Source: JBFWWP01 sp050246115 | GTDB taxonomy: Bacteria > Planctomycetota > UBA8108 > UBA1146 > JAJFFE01 | Length of the DNA stretch: 63,011 nucleotides | Assembly (NCBI GenBank): GCA_050246115.1 | Contig: JBFWWP010000033.1 | Coordinates: 1-63,011, forward strand | Direction: 5' to 3' | In this document: one piece after another, positions 54,205 to 62,456 of the stretch | Numbering within the stretch: position 1 is the stretch's first letter | Layout of the letters: each line of letters starts with the position of its first letter | Position numbers and translations under genes: made by a program | Notes under the pieces: generated by a model | What the model was told of the DNA's origin: nothing | Database searches by the model: none | Seen by the model: the letters and a program-made list of their open reading frames with translations, nothing else

Positions 54205-55725
54205 ATGAAACCAGCCATGACCATCGACGGGGATCGCGCGAGCAATGGCCATCACCAGCTGATCCCCACCGGGGAAGCCACGGCTTTGCTTCCGGTTGGC
54301 GGAAGCTTCCCGCCGATCACCGTGATCGGCACTCCGGAGATCCGCGATCACTTCGGGGAGGCGTGTCTCGACCAAGCCGTCGCATCGCGACGAGCGCCGG
54401 GCGTCGAGCACCTGGTCCTGAACCCCGACGCACACGTTGGTTACGGGGCCCCCATCGGTTGCACGATGGCATCCCCGTCCCACATCTACCCGGGGCCGGT
54501 CGGCGTCGACATCAAGTGCTCGATGAGCCTTCTGCAGCTGGATCTACCCGAAGAGGCGGTTGCCGACCGCGCCGTACGCCGGGCGCTGATCGATGCGATC
54601 TGTGAACGCGTCCCCACCGGTGCCGGTCGCGGTCAGCGCGACGTGCCCAAGTCCCGCTCCGTCGACGAAGCCCTTGGCGCTCGAGTCGCTGTGGAAGGCG
54701 CGTCGCCAGGGGTTTGCGCCGAGTTGGGAGTCCCGCCCGAGTGGGGCCTGCGTTGCGAGGACGGTGTGCACTTCGGGCACGACGATACGACGGACGCGCT
54801 CCGGCGACGCCTCGATCTCTTGCGGACCAGGGGCCACTTCGAGCGCTTCGGCCAGAAAGTCTCGCAACTCGGCTCGTACGGTGGCGGGAACCATTTCGGG
54901 GAATGCGAGATCGTTCACGTCGACCCAGACGCGACGGAAACCGCGCGGACCTTCGGTCTGCGCGATCGCCGGGTCGCCTTCCTGTCCCACTGCGGTTCGC
55001 GGGGCTTCGGTCACAACCTCGCGATGGGGCAGTTCCGCGCGCTCCAGCACAAGTTCGAGAAGTGGGGGATCCCGTTCCCGTCAGGAGATCGTCACCTCGT
55101 GCACGCGCCGCTCGGAACCCCTGAAGCGAACGACTACATCGACGACATGTCGCTGGGAGCGAACTTCGCGACGGTCAATCACCTTCTGATCAACGCATTG
55201 GTCTTGGAGGCGTTTCAAGACGTGATCCCCGGAACCGAAGGTTCGCTCGTGTACGTCATCAGCCACAACATCGCTCGGCGCGAAGCCGTTGGAGGAAAGC
55301 TCATGTGGGTCATGCGCAAGGGCGCCACCCGCGCGTTCCCGGCTGGACACCCCGCGCTGGCCGGGACATCGTTTGCGAACACCGGTCACCCGATTTTGCT
55401 CCCGGGGGATCCGCAGGCTGGCTCGGCCGTGATGGTGGCGGCGGCCGGGGCGAAGGGGGCATTGTATTCGATCAACCACGGAGCCGGACGCGCCAAGGGG
55501 CGCAAGCAGGCGTCCAGGGAACTCGATCAGCGACAGGTGGATCAAAGCTTCGCCGATCGCGATATTCTGACGAACTGCCGTCGCTACCCGTTGGACGAGG
55601 CGCCGGCGGCGTACAAGGACTTCAACGAGGTGCTCACGTCGGTCGCGAAGGCCGGACTGGCGACGGAGGTCGCGCGGCTACGGGCGCGATTCGTGATCAA
55701 GGATGCGGACAAGGCGGATGACTGA
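54205..55725 (+). CDS. rtcB: RNA-splicing ligase RtcB
   Basis: RtcB joins RNA ends with 2',3'-cyclic or 3'-phosphate to 5'-OH ends in a GTP- and Mn-dependent reaction. In the 506 residues the Mn ligands and active site are recognisable: Asp102 and Cys105 in GVDIKCSM, His230 in GSYGGGNHF, His262 in LSHCGSRG, His354 in VISHNIARRE and the guanylated His425 in INHGAGRAKGR. NPDAHVGYG also matches the family. The ribosome binding site AAGGAGG comes partly from the MITE end. The stop overlaps the rtcA start. It belongs to the RtcR/sigma-54 operon. Confidence 0.95.
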   Translation: MKPAMTIDGDRASNGHHQLIPTGEATALLPVGGSFPPITVIGTPEIRDHFGEACLDQAVASRRAPGVEHLVLNPDAHVGYGAPIGCTMASPSHIYPGPVGVDIKCSMSLLQLDLPEEAVADRAVRRALIDAICERVPTGAGRGQRDVPKSRSVDEALGARVAVEGASPGVCAELGVPPEWGLRCEDGVHFGHDDTTDALRRRLDLLRTRGHFERFGQKVSQLGSYGGGNHFGECEIVHVDPDATETARTFGLRDRRVAFLSHCGSRGFGHNLAMGQFRALQHKFEKWGIPFPSGDRHLVHAPLGTPEANDYIDDMSLGANFATVNHLLINALVLEAFQDVIPGTEGSLVYVISHNIARREAVGGKLMWVMRKGATRAFPAGHPALAGTSFANTGHPILLPGDPQAGSAVMVAAAGAKGALYSINHGAGRAKGRKQASRELDQRQVDQSFADRDILTNCRRYPLDEAPAAYKDFNEVLTSVAKAGLATEVARLRARFVIKDADKADD

Positions 55726-56755
55726 TCACACGCTCATCACGATCGACGGCTCGGCTGGCGAGGGAGGAGGGCAGATCCTGCGCTCTGCCCTCGCCCTGTC
55801 GGCCGTCCGGGGGACCCCGATTCGCATCGAGAACGTACGCGCCGGGCGCCGGAAACCTGGCTTGCTTCGCCAGCACCTGACGGCGCTTCGCGCCATCCAG
55901 CAGGTCTCGAGTGCAGAGGTCGAAGGCGATGACATCGGCTCTCGAACGATCACGTTTCGTCCTCGTAGTATCCGGGGTGGCGACTTCCACTTCCCCATCG
56001 GCACCGCGGGGAGCACCACGCTCGTGCTCCAAACCGTGCTGCCCGCACTGCTCGTCGCCCGCGAGCCCTCGGTTCTCATCGTCGAAGGGGGAACCCACAA
56101 CCCAGCCGCCCCTCCGTTCGACTTCTTGGCCCGTTGCTACGTCCCCCTGCTGCGCCGAATGGGCGCCGCCGTCGAGATCGGACTCGAGCGCCACGGCTTC
56201 TTCCCCGCCGGAGGCGGCCGGATTCGCGTCGCCGTTCAGCCAACGCCTGCACTCCAACCGATCGAGTTGCTCGAACGAGGGCACCCCGTCGCCTACCGCG
56301 CGCGCGCCATCATCTCGAGCTTGCCCGACAGCGTCGCCCAGCGCGAACTTCGAGTCTTACGAAGCAAGCTCCCCTGGCCCGACGACGCGTTTACCGCGGA
56401 GCACGTCCCCAACCCAGTGGGACCCGGGAACGCACTCGTCGCCGAAGTCGAGAGCGAAGCCCTGTGCGAAGTCTTCACCCAGTTCGGCAGCGCCGGCACC
56501 CCCGCGGAAGCAGTCGCGCGCGAACTAGCGCAACAAGTACGCCGCTATCTCGCGGCCACCGCCCCGGCCGGCCCCCATCTGACCGACCAGCTCTTGCTCC
56601 CGCTGGCACTCGCCGGCGGCGGCGCCTTCCGCAGCACCGGTCTGACCCCACACGCCGAGACGCACATCGAGCTGCTCCGCCAGCTGCTCGGAATCGCCAT
56701 CACCACGACCCCCGAAGATGACGGCGTGACGATCCGGGTCCGCCCCCGCGGCTGA
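55718..56755 (+). CDS. rtcA: RNA 3'-terminal phosphate cyclase
   Basis: RtcA converts RNA 3'-phosphates to 2',3'-cyclic phosphates through a covalent AMP intermediate. The 345 residues start with the family hallmark GSAGEGGGQILRSALALS and include FPIGTAGSTTLVLQ, RHGFFPAGGGRI, HLTDQLLLPLALAGGG and the nucleophile His312 in LTPHAETHIELL. The ATG (ATGACTGA) overlaps the rtcB stop by 8 bases, so the two are translationally coupled; GCGG-type bases precede it. It is the last gene of the operon; an in-frame start at 55703 is less likely. Confidence 0.94.
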   Translation: MTDHTLITIDGSAGEGGGQILRSALALSAVRGTPIRIENVRAGRRKPGLLRQHLTALRAIQQVSSAEVEGDDIGSRTITFRPRSIRGGDFHFPIGTAGSTTLVLQTVLPALLVAREPSVLIVEGGTHNPAAPPFDFLARCYVPLLRRMGAAVEIGLERHGFFPAGGGRIRVAVQPTPALQPIELLERGHPVAYRARAIISSLPDSVAQRELRVLRSKLPWPDDAFTAEHVPNPVGPGNALVAEVESEALCEVFTQFGSAGTPAEAVARELAQQVRRYLAATAPAGPHLTDQLLLPLALAGGGAFRSTGLTPHAETHIELLRQLLGIAITTTPEDDGVTIRVRPRG

Positions 56756-57464
56756 CCCTCTCACTCGCGACAGCGGTTGCGTCCCGAAACTGCGGCCGAA
56801 GCCGTGAAACGTTCGAGTTCGCGATGCCGAGCCGTGTGGAAACGGAGCGAACCGGGGGCGCGCGGGCGGAGCCTCACAGGCGACCAACGTAAGGCTTTTA
56901 GATTCAAATAGTTACTGGCCCTTGGTGGTTCCGTGCAGCCCCGCGATTTCGCCCAAGTTGGCGTACCACGTCAGAAGTTCGATTCGAAACGCGGCCACCG
57001 TGGTCTCTGACTCTCGAACTTTCCCTAGATTAGAACGGGTCGCGCACGGTACCCTGTGGCTTGAGGAACGAGCGGATCGCGTCGGAGACCGGAGTCCGGT
57101 CTGGTGCTCCTTTGCCTTGGAACAGTACATCAGGGCTGCCGACCCGCAACCGTTGGTCGCCCAGGCCTGGAAGCCGCGGCCTCCAAAGCCATCGGGACCT
57201 CTCGACTCTTGGCGTTCGTTGGATGTCCCGTGGGTGGCCACGCCGCCACCGAGAAAGGACACACCATCCGGTTATCCAGGTCTGTCTAATACAGTCCTCC
57301 GGATCCGGACCGCGATATTCGACCCGTTACCAAGTGTTGACCTGCGCCTCATGCCAGGCACACCAGCCGCGCGGCGTTTATGCAGCGAAACTCGGCTCCG
57401 GGGCCTGGTGCACGTGTCTTACACAGAACCGTTGAATTGGTTGTTGGCAAGCGAAAGAGCCATC
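56756..57464. other. Long intergenic region with first copy of a 130-bp repeat
   Basis: No gene is supported in these 709 bases, although one frame continues through to 58160. The part 57301-57430 is a repeat shared with 60285-60411. Composition turns more AT-rich after about 56890 compared with the rtc genes. Confidence 0.5.
57301..57430. repeat. 130-bp direct repeat, copy 1
   Basis: It shares with 60285-60411 the blocks accaagtgttgacctgcgcc / gccaagtgttgacctgcgcc, ccaggcacaccagccgcgcg, and ggctccggggc-tggtgc-cgtg. The identity is about 80 percent by eye. Each copy ends roughly 35-45 bases before the start of a predicted membrane or secreted protein. It may carry promoter function, but no -10 box could be recognised. 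Confidence 0.7.
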
Positions 57465-58160
57465 ATGGCAACACTCGGAATCGTGCTGCTTGTCGTCGGT
57501 GTTCTCCTTGCCGCGGCAGCTTCGCGACCCACCGAAAGGGACACCGCCAGACAGAAAACGGCGTTGATCGGTGGAATACTCGTCGCCATTGCTGGCATTA
57601 CAACCGTCGTGGGCAATCTGCTGTTAAGTACATCGTCAACCAGCGAGATTACCGAAACGACGCGTGAAGAAGCCGCCGCAACAAAGGAAACGGTGCTTGG
57701 CGCGGCAGATCAGACCGAAAACGTGGTGCAGAAAGAGGCGGCCGAGACTAACAAAGTTGTTCAAGAAGAATCGGAAAGAATCCAGGGCACCGTAAGACAG
57801 GTGGCTGACATTACGCGGGAGACAATCGAAAAACTTCGCGTCGAAATCACAATCGATGAGGCATACATCATTCTCTATGACGACAAAGACTTTCGCGATC
57901 GACAACTGACGATACGCTACCCAGATGCCCCGGCGGATTTCGACCAAGTCAGATCAGATGACAATAAAAGGGGGTTTGAAGACAAGCCATCATCTGCCAA
58001 ATGGTCGATCCCAAAAGGTTGGAAGGCTGTGTTGTTCAAGGACAAGAACTGCGATGGCGATCGCTACGAACTTAAGGGGACAGGCAAAGAAGAGACGAAC
58101 GCCGATCTTGGTGGCTTCGGAGACAACACTTCATCTGTTTGCTGGGAACGTGCCGGTTGA
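57465..58160 (+). CDS. Membrane protein with coiled coil and beta/gamma-crystallin-like domain
   Basis: The 231-residue protein starts at ATG 57465. Two hydrophobic segments (LGIVLLVVGVLLAAAAS and TALIGGILVAIAGITTVVG) make a hairpin anchor. A Thr/Glu/Lys-rich helical stretch of about 70 residues follows, probably a coiled coil. The C-terminal 100 residues (AYIILYDDKDFRDRQLTIRY, WKAVLFKDKNCDGDRYELKG, FGDNTSSVCW) resemble two Greek-key motifs of beta/gamma-crystallins, which often bind calcium. Codon use is clearly AT-richer than the rtc genes, suggesting transfer. The frame remains open to 56922, but the upstream part has no protein character. Confidence 0.55.
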   Translation: MATLGIVLLVVGVLLAAAASRPTERDTARQKTALIGGILVAIAGITTVVGNLLLSTSSTSEITETTREEAAATKETVLGAADQTENVVQKEAAETNKVVQEESERIQGTVRQVADITRETIEKLRVEITIDEAYIILYDDKDFRDRQLTIRYPDAPADFDQVRSDDNKRGFEDKPSSAKWSIPKGWKAVLFKDKNCDGDRYELKGTGKEETNADLGGFGDNTSSVCWERAG

Positions 58161-58232
58161 CCACAAGATGCTTGCTAACAGCGTGCGTCATTGTTCGCTG
58201 GTTCCGGGACTAGGCGTAATTGGGAGGTTCAT

Positions 58233-58889
58233 GTGATCAGTCGGTTGTTCAAGCAACTTGCGGCGGTGGTTGGTACTGCAGCGCTCGCCGTGGCCATGAT
58301 TCTTGTGGTAGCACGTGGCCTCTCGGCAGGAATCCCGGGTCAGAGCCGGAGTCCCGGCCAGCAGGCGGCGATTCCCGCGACCGGCGTGCCTGGCGATGTC
58401 AATGGTGACGGGGTGACAGACATCTCCGATCCGGTAGCCCTGCTAGACTACCTCTTCAACGGTGGTGCAACACCGGCAACGTGCTTTGCCCAAACAGCCC
58501 CGGGTTTCGTGCTCACGGACGCCGAGGTTGCCATTTTGCGGGGAGTCTCGGGGAACTCGAGAACGGTTGGAGGTCCGGCACCTTTCATCGCCGAGGGAGC
58601 ATCGTTTCCGAACAGTCCCGCAACCGGGGTTCCGTTCTGGCGAGACGCACAGTCAGCTCTACAAGGGGGCGGGAGAATCAAGCTGTGTGTAATCAATACA
58701 GGCGACGTCGATCTCACGTTTGATGATCACAACCTGCAGCACGTACTGGCAGTCAGGAGGGGTGAAAGCGCCTACGGTGAGGTTGAATTCGGAGCGGCGG
58801 TTTCGCAGGTCTTCTCTGTGCAGGTGAGCAAGACTGCCGGAGCCGGCGAAGTTCGGTTCATTTGGTTTACCCTGAGCGCGACCCCGTAG
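58233..58889 (+). CDS. Secreted protein with dockerin-like motif
   Basis: The 218-residue protein starts at GTG 58233 (GGGAGG upstream). A signal peptide (LAAVVGTAALAVAMILVV) is followed by a Gln/Ser/Pro linker and a single dockerin-type motif, GDVNGDGVTDISDPVALLDY. The last 120 residues contain a Cys-poor beta-like domain with VINTGDVDLTFDDHNLQHV that I do not recognise. The motif order (dockerin before the C-terminal domain) is unusual for the other proteins in this window. Function unknown; calcium binding by the dockerin-like loop is inferred. Confidence 0.6.
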   Translation: MISRLFKQLAAVVGTAALAVAMILVVARGLSAGIPGQSRSPGQQAAIPATGVPGDVNGDGVTDISDPVALLDYLFNGGATPATCFAQTAPGFVLTDAEVAILRGVSGNSRTVGGPAPFIAEGASFPNSPATGVPFWRDAQSALQGGGRIKLCVINTGDVDLTFDDHNLQHVLAVRRGESAYGEVEFGAAVSQVFSVQVSKTAGAGEVRFIWFTLSATP

Positions 58890-59195
58890 TTGCCGATGAC
58901 AGGAAGCGCCTTCCAAGTGGGATTCAGAATGCGGGAGGGTCATGGGAAGTCCCGTCGCCTCCGTTTTGGACTGCATGCAGATTGAGCAACGCGGGCGAAA
59001 GAACGGTGACAGTCACTCCCGATCCCTAATCAGACGAGGGAGTTGGGACTTGGGACATCAACCTCGGCGATCTCACTGCTGGGTCGCGCGGCCCGTATTC
59101 GAAGCGACTCAGATCGACCGAGTTCGGACGCGGCTGGTGTCCGCGGTTCACGGGCCGACCCGGTCGGCGGGTTGTTTCACGCAGAGGAGGTGGGG
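58890..59195. other. Intergenic region
   Basis: 306 bases without a supported gene. It ends in GCAGAGGAGGTGGGG, the ribosome binding site of the next gene. Confidence 0.35.
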
Positions 59196-59999
59196 GTGAG
59201 GGTTTCTCTCTGTTCCTGGTTTGTGATTCTCGTCTCGACCGGGCCGCTGCTGGCGCAGGATCCTGACCTGGTTCTCAGGGCGCCCAGCGGGCTCGGCTTT
59301 GGTGGCTCCTTTACCGGGAGCGTGGTTTTCGACAATCTCGGTACGGACTCGGTGGATGGTTGGTCGTACGGTCTCTGCCATGACGGCGCGATCGTGGAGC
59401 TGGTGGACTTCGTCGATAGCGCTTTGGTCTCGACCGTTAATGGTGGCGGGGCGCCGGGGTTCGGCTCCACGCTTGTCGTGGACCCGAGTCTGGGGGGGAC
59501 CCAGGGCATCGTGGTCGATCTTTTCGGTGTGAACAAGCTGGCGCCCGGAGTTGGGTGTGCTTTGGCGGACGCTACCTATGACAGTCAGCCGGCCGGGCTT
59601 GCGTCACTGAGCACCGTTACTATCTGCAACAGCCTGGGGACCCCGCCGGTTGCTACGGTTGTCGTCATCGGGGGGGCGTCGCTTGAACCGACTCGAGTCG
59701 CTGGCGCGATTCGTGTCACGTTCGGCGACCCGAGAAGCTACCTTCGGGGCGATTGCAACAACGACGCTGTTTACGACATCGCCGATGGCGTCTTCCTCCT
59801 GAACGCTCTTTTCCAAGGAGGTCTTCTTCCCAGCTGCGTGGAAGCCTGTGACTCGAACGGGGAAGGAGTCGTTGATTCGTCTGACGCTGTGTACACCTTC
59901 ACGTATCAGTTTGCGGGAGGGCCACCGCCACCGATGCCGTTTCCGGATTGCGGTGTGGGAGAAGTCACCGACGATTGCGCGAGCTCCTCTTGCCCATAG
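59196..59999 (+). CDS. Secreted protein with C-terminal dockerin pair
   Basis: The 267-residue protein begins at GTG 59196 with GGAGG 5 bases upstream. It has a signal peptide (VSLCSWFVILVSTGPLLAQ), then about 160 residues of a beta-sandwich-like domain (VLRAPSGLGFGGSFTGSVVF), which may be of the cohesin or similar planctomycete surface type. It ends with two dockerin motifs (GDCNNDAVYDIADGVFLLNA; CDSNGEGVVDSSDAVYTFTY) and a Pro-rich DCGVGEV tail. The function is unknown. It is one of a row of exported proteins at 57-62 kb. Confidence 0.65.
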   Translation: MRVSLCSWFVILVSTGPLLAQDPDLVLRAPSGLGFGGSFTGSVVFDNLGTDSVDGWSYGLCHDGAIVELVDFVDSALVSTVNGGGAPGFGSTLVVDPSLGGTQGIVVDLFGVNKLAPGVGCALADATYDSQPAGLASLSTVTICNSLGTPPVATVVVIGGASLEPTRVAGAIRVTFGDPRSYLRGDCNNDAVYDIADGVFLLNALFQGGLLPSCVEACDSNGEGVVDSSDAVYTFTYQFAGGPPPPMPFPDCGVGEVTDDCASSSCP

Positions 60000-60453
60000 C
60001 ATGGCGGAAAGTACGGAAAGTACGGCGACAGTGACGCGCCAAACCCCTCCAAGGCATGAACTTGGACACACAGAATCGGTCGTGTCTACCATCATGGGGT
60101 GGCTCTGTTCGCCGTTCGGAAACGGACGATTTGCGCGACACCGATTTTCCCGCCATCGCGGCCCTGGCTTCCCATTGGGCGATTGCTCAGAAGGCGACTC
60201 TCAAACGGGAGATTGGTTGGGCGGAGAAGGTTCGCTGACGACCAAGGCATCAAGTGGCGTTCATCGTCGGAAGTCGAGACTCAAGATCCGGCCCGCGATA
60301 TCCAACCCGTTGCCAAGTGTTGACCTGCGCCCCACTCCAGGCACACCAGCCGCGCGTCGTTTACGCAGCTAAGCACGGCTCCGGGGCTTGGTGCGCGTGG
60401 CTTAAAGAACCGTACGCTTCGGGCGCGTCGCCGAACCCGAGCCAGAGGGTACT
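60000..60453. other. Intergenic region with second copy of the 130-bp repeat
   Basis: No gene is supported. The repeat at 60285-60411 is followed by 42 bases leading to the kelch gene start. Confidence 0.5.
60285..60411. repeat. 130-bp direct repeat, copy 2
   Basis: The same three blocks as in 57301-57430 are present, ending ggcttaaagaacc where the first copy has gtcttacacagaacc. The two copies lie about 3 kb apart in the same orientation, each directly upstream of a start codon, so recombination between them could delete the three genes in between. Confidence 0.7.
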
Positions 60454-61737
60454 ATGCGCGTTCTCGCGACAGTGTTGCTCATTTTGTGTTTCCACGGGCT
60501 TCTGCTCGCCCAGGTCGAGCTGGAGCCCTGGCAGTGCACAGCCCCGATGCTCGAGCCCCGTGCCGATCACGGTATGGCGGCCGGCTCGAACGCCGTTTAC
60601 GTGGTTGGTGGGTTTGCCCCGGAGGGGAACCTGGCCTCCTCGGTGGAGTACTCGCCGATCGACCGCGACGGATTCCTGGTGGGATTCACACCTGCGAGCC
60701 CGCTCAATCAGGCGCGCGCTTGGACCATGGCGGTAGCGACTGACACACACGTCTACGCGATCGGCGGCGCGAGTTGTGATACGCTGGTTAGTTGCACGGT
60801 CTCGTCGGTCGAGTTCGCCGCGATCCAACCTGACGGCTCCCTGGGGGCCTGGCAGTTCACGGCGCTACTGAACGGGAACGGCAGGGCGCACGCGGCGGCG
60901 ATCCTTCACGGTGACCAGATCTACCTGGTCGGTGGCTACAGGACGGGCTCTGGCCGCCTGTCGACAGTGGAGACCACGACCATCAACCCAGACGGGACTC
61001 TGGCACCTTGGACTGTGCTGGCCGAGTCGATGACCGTTGCGCGGGAGAAGCCCTCGGCAGGGATCGTGGGTAACGTCTTGGTGGCCGCGGGCGGCCTTGG
61101 CCCTGGAATCCTGACCAGTTCGGAGTGGACGACAGTGCTCTCGGGCGGGGGACTCAACCCCTGGCAGCCCGGCCCGCCTTTGGCGATGCCCCGCTACCGA
61201 GGAGCGAGCCTGGCCGTCGGCAACACGGTCTTCGCGGTCGGGGGCTACAACAACGGTCAGACCCTCGGGTTCAACTCAGTCGAATCGGCTGTGGTCGGGC
61301 CTGTGGGACCGCTGGGCTGGGTGGATTCGACGCCCATGCAGGAGCCGCGGATCGCCTTCGCGGCCTGTCGCCACGGCGACTGGGTCTACGTCTCCGGCGG
61401 CAACCCCGCGAACGGTGGCCCGAGTTTCTCACCGACCGTCGAGAGGTCTTGGATCCTCGTGCCGGCCGACTTCATTCGTGGAGACTGCAACGGGGACGGG
61501 GTCATCGATGTTTCTGACCCGGTTGCGTTGCTGGGCCTCCTCTTCCTTGGGGACGAACCGGCCTGCCGAGATGGCTGTGATGCCAACGACGACGGTGGTC
61601 TCGACATCGCGGATGTGACGCTGAGCCTGAACCTCGTGTTCGGTGGCGTGGCGTCCCCACTCCCGCCCTTCCCGGATTGCGGGGCGGACTCGAACCCGGA
61701 TCCACTCTCCTGCGGTCTATCGGCCTGCGTGCCCTGA
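60454..61737 (+). CDS. Secreted kelch-repeat protein with C-terminal dockerin pair
   Basis: The 427-residue protein starts with a signal peptide (MRVLATVLLILCFHGLLLAQ). Residues about 25-340 are six or so kelch-type blades, with repeated GG motifs (AVYVVGGFAPEG, HVYAIGGASCD, QIYLVGGYRTGSGRLSTVE, TVFAVGGYNNGQ, WVYVSGGNPANGG). The end has two dockerin motifs (GDCNGDGVIDVSDPVALLGL; CDANDDGGLDIADVTLSLNL) and a PPFPDCGADSN tail. It would be exported and anchored to the surface by the calcium-binding dockerin-like region. The biological ligand is unknown. Confidence 0.8.
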   Translation: MRVLATVLLILCFHGLLLAQVELEPWQCTAPMLEPRADHGMAAGSNAVYVVGGFAPEGNLASSVEYSPIDRDGFLVGFTPASPLNQARAWTMAVATDTHVYAIGGASCDTLVSCTVSSVEFAAIQPDGSLGAWQFTALLNGNGRAHAAAILHGDQIYLVGGYRTGSGRLSTVETTTINPDGTLAPWTVLAESMTVAREKPSAGIVGNVLVAAGGLGPGILTSSEWTTVLSGGGLNPWQPGPPLAMPRYRGASLAVGNTVFAVGGYNNGQTLGFNSVESAVVGPVGPLGWVDSTPMQEPRIAFAACRHGDWVYVSGGNPANGGPSFSPTVERSWILVPADFIRGDCNGDGVIDVSDPVALLGLLFLGDEPACRDGCDANDDGGLDIADVTLSLNLVFGGVASPLPPFPDCGADSNPDPLSCGLSACVP

Positions 61738-61948
61738 GAGGGAGTACCGTATCAACAAAGACCCGGATCGCCTTGCGCCGTGAGGAGGATCACGGGACGA
61801 GTGGAGCGGGGGGCGAGAGTGGTGATCTCGACCGAGATCCCCGCAGCCGGGTTGAGGTCGATTTCCTGGCCGGGTCTTGCTTACGTCTGCCCCAGAGGAT
61901 GACGGTTCGCGAGAGCGGCGAGCACACGACCCGTAGCTCTACGATCGG

Positions 61949-62456
61949 TCAGGCTGTGGCGACCGCGCCGGGCGCCCGCTCACCCCGGCGGTACCTCTCG
62001 ACGTGGGGCTTGAAGGCTTCCTCGAACCGAACCATGGCTTCGACCATTGCCCCATGAATCGAGTCCCAGTCGGACTCGCGTTCGGTCGAGCCCTCATGAT
62101 CGACGAGTGCGATCACCGTGCACGCCTTCTTTCCGGGGAGGCGCCTCCATTCAAGGGGCCCCCCGAACTGCTGCTCGATGGTAGCGCGTTTCTCGAGTAG
62201 CTCCTCGAAGATGGCCTCGTTCTCGGCAGGATCGGAACGCCCCAGGTAAAGCTCTATCCGGCCGCGGCGGTGTGCAGTGAGGTAGAGGAAACCGATGCCA
62301 TGGTTGCTCGTCGAGCGTCGAGAGCCAGTTCTGTCGCTTCGGGGACAGCGAGCTATGAAGATCAGTCGCCGCGTTCGCTCTCTTCAGAAGCCCACTCCAG
62401 AACCGATAGAGGCGGTCCTTGCGCTCGTTCCGCACGGTCCGCTCGATCGCTGAGCG
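61949..62456 (-). pseudogene. DUF4268-like protein, frameshifted
   Basis: Two overlapping frames on the minus strand together make one DUF4268-like protein. The N-terminal part, from about 62456, reads RKDRLYRFWSGLLKRANAAT and SLSPKRQNWLST. The C-terminal part, in a different frame, continues SNHGIGFLYLTAHRRGRIEL, DPAENEAIFEELLEKRATIE and FGGPLEWRRLPGKKACTV, stopping at 61949. The switch lies near 62305-62325 and needs only one base. Either the gene is broken or the consensus has an error. DUF4268 proteins are often linked to restriction/DNA-repair genes, none of which is seen here. Confidence 0.6.
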
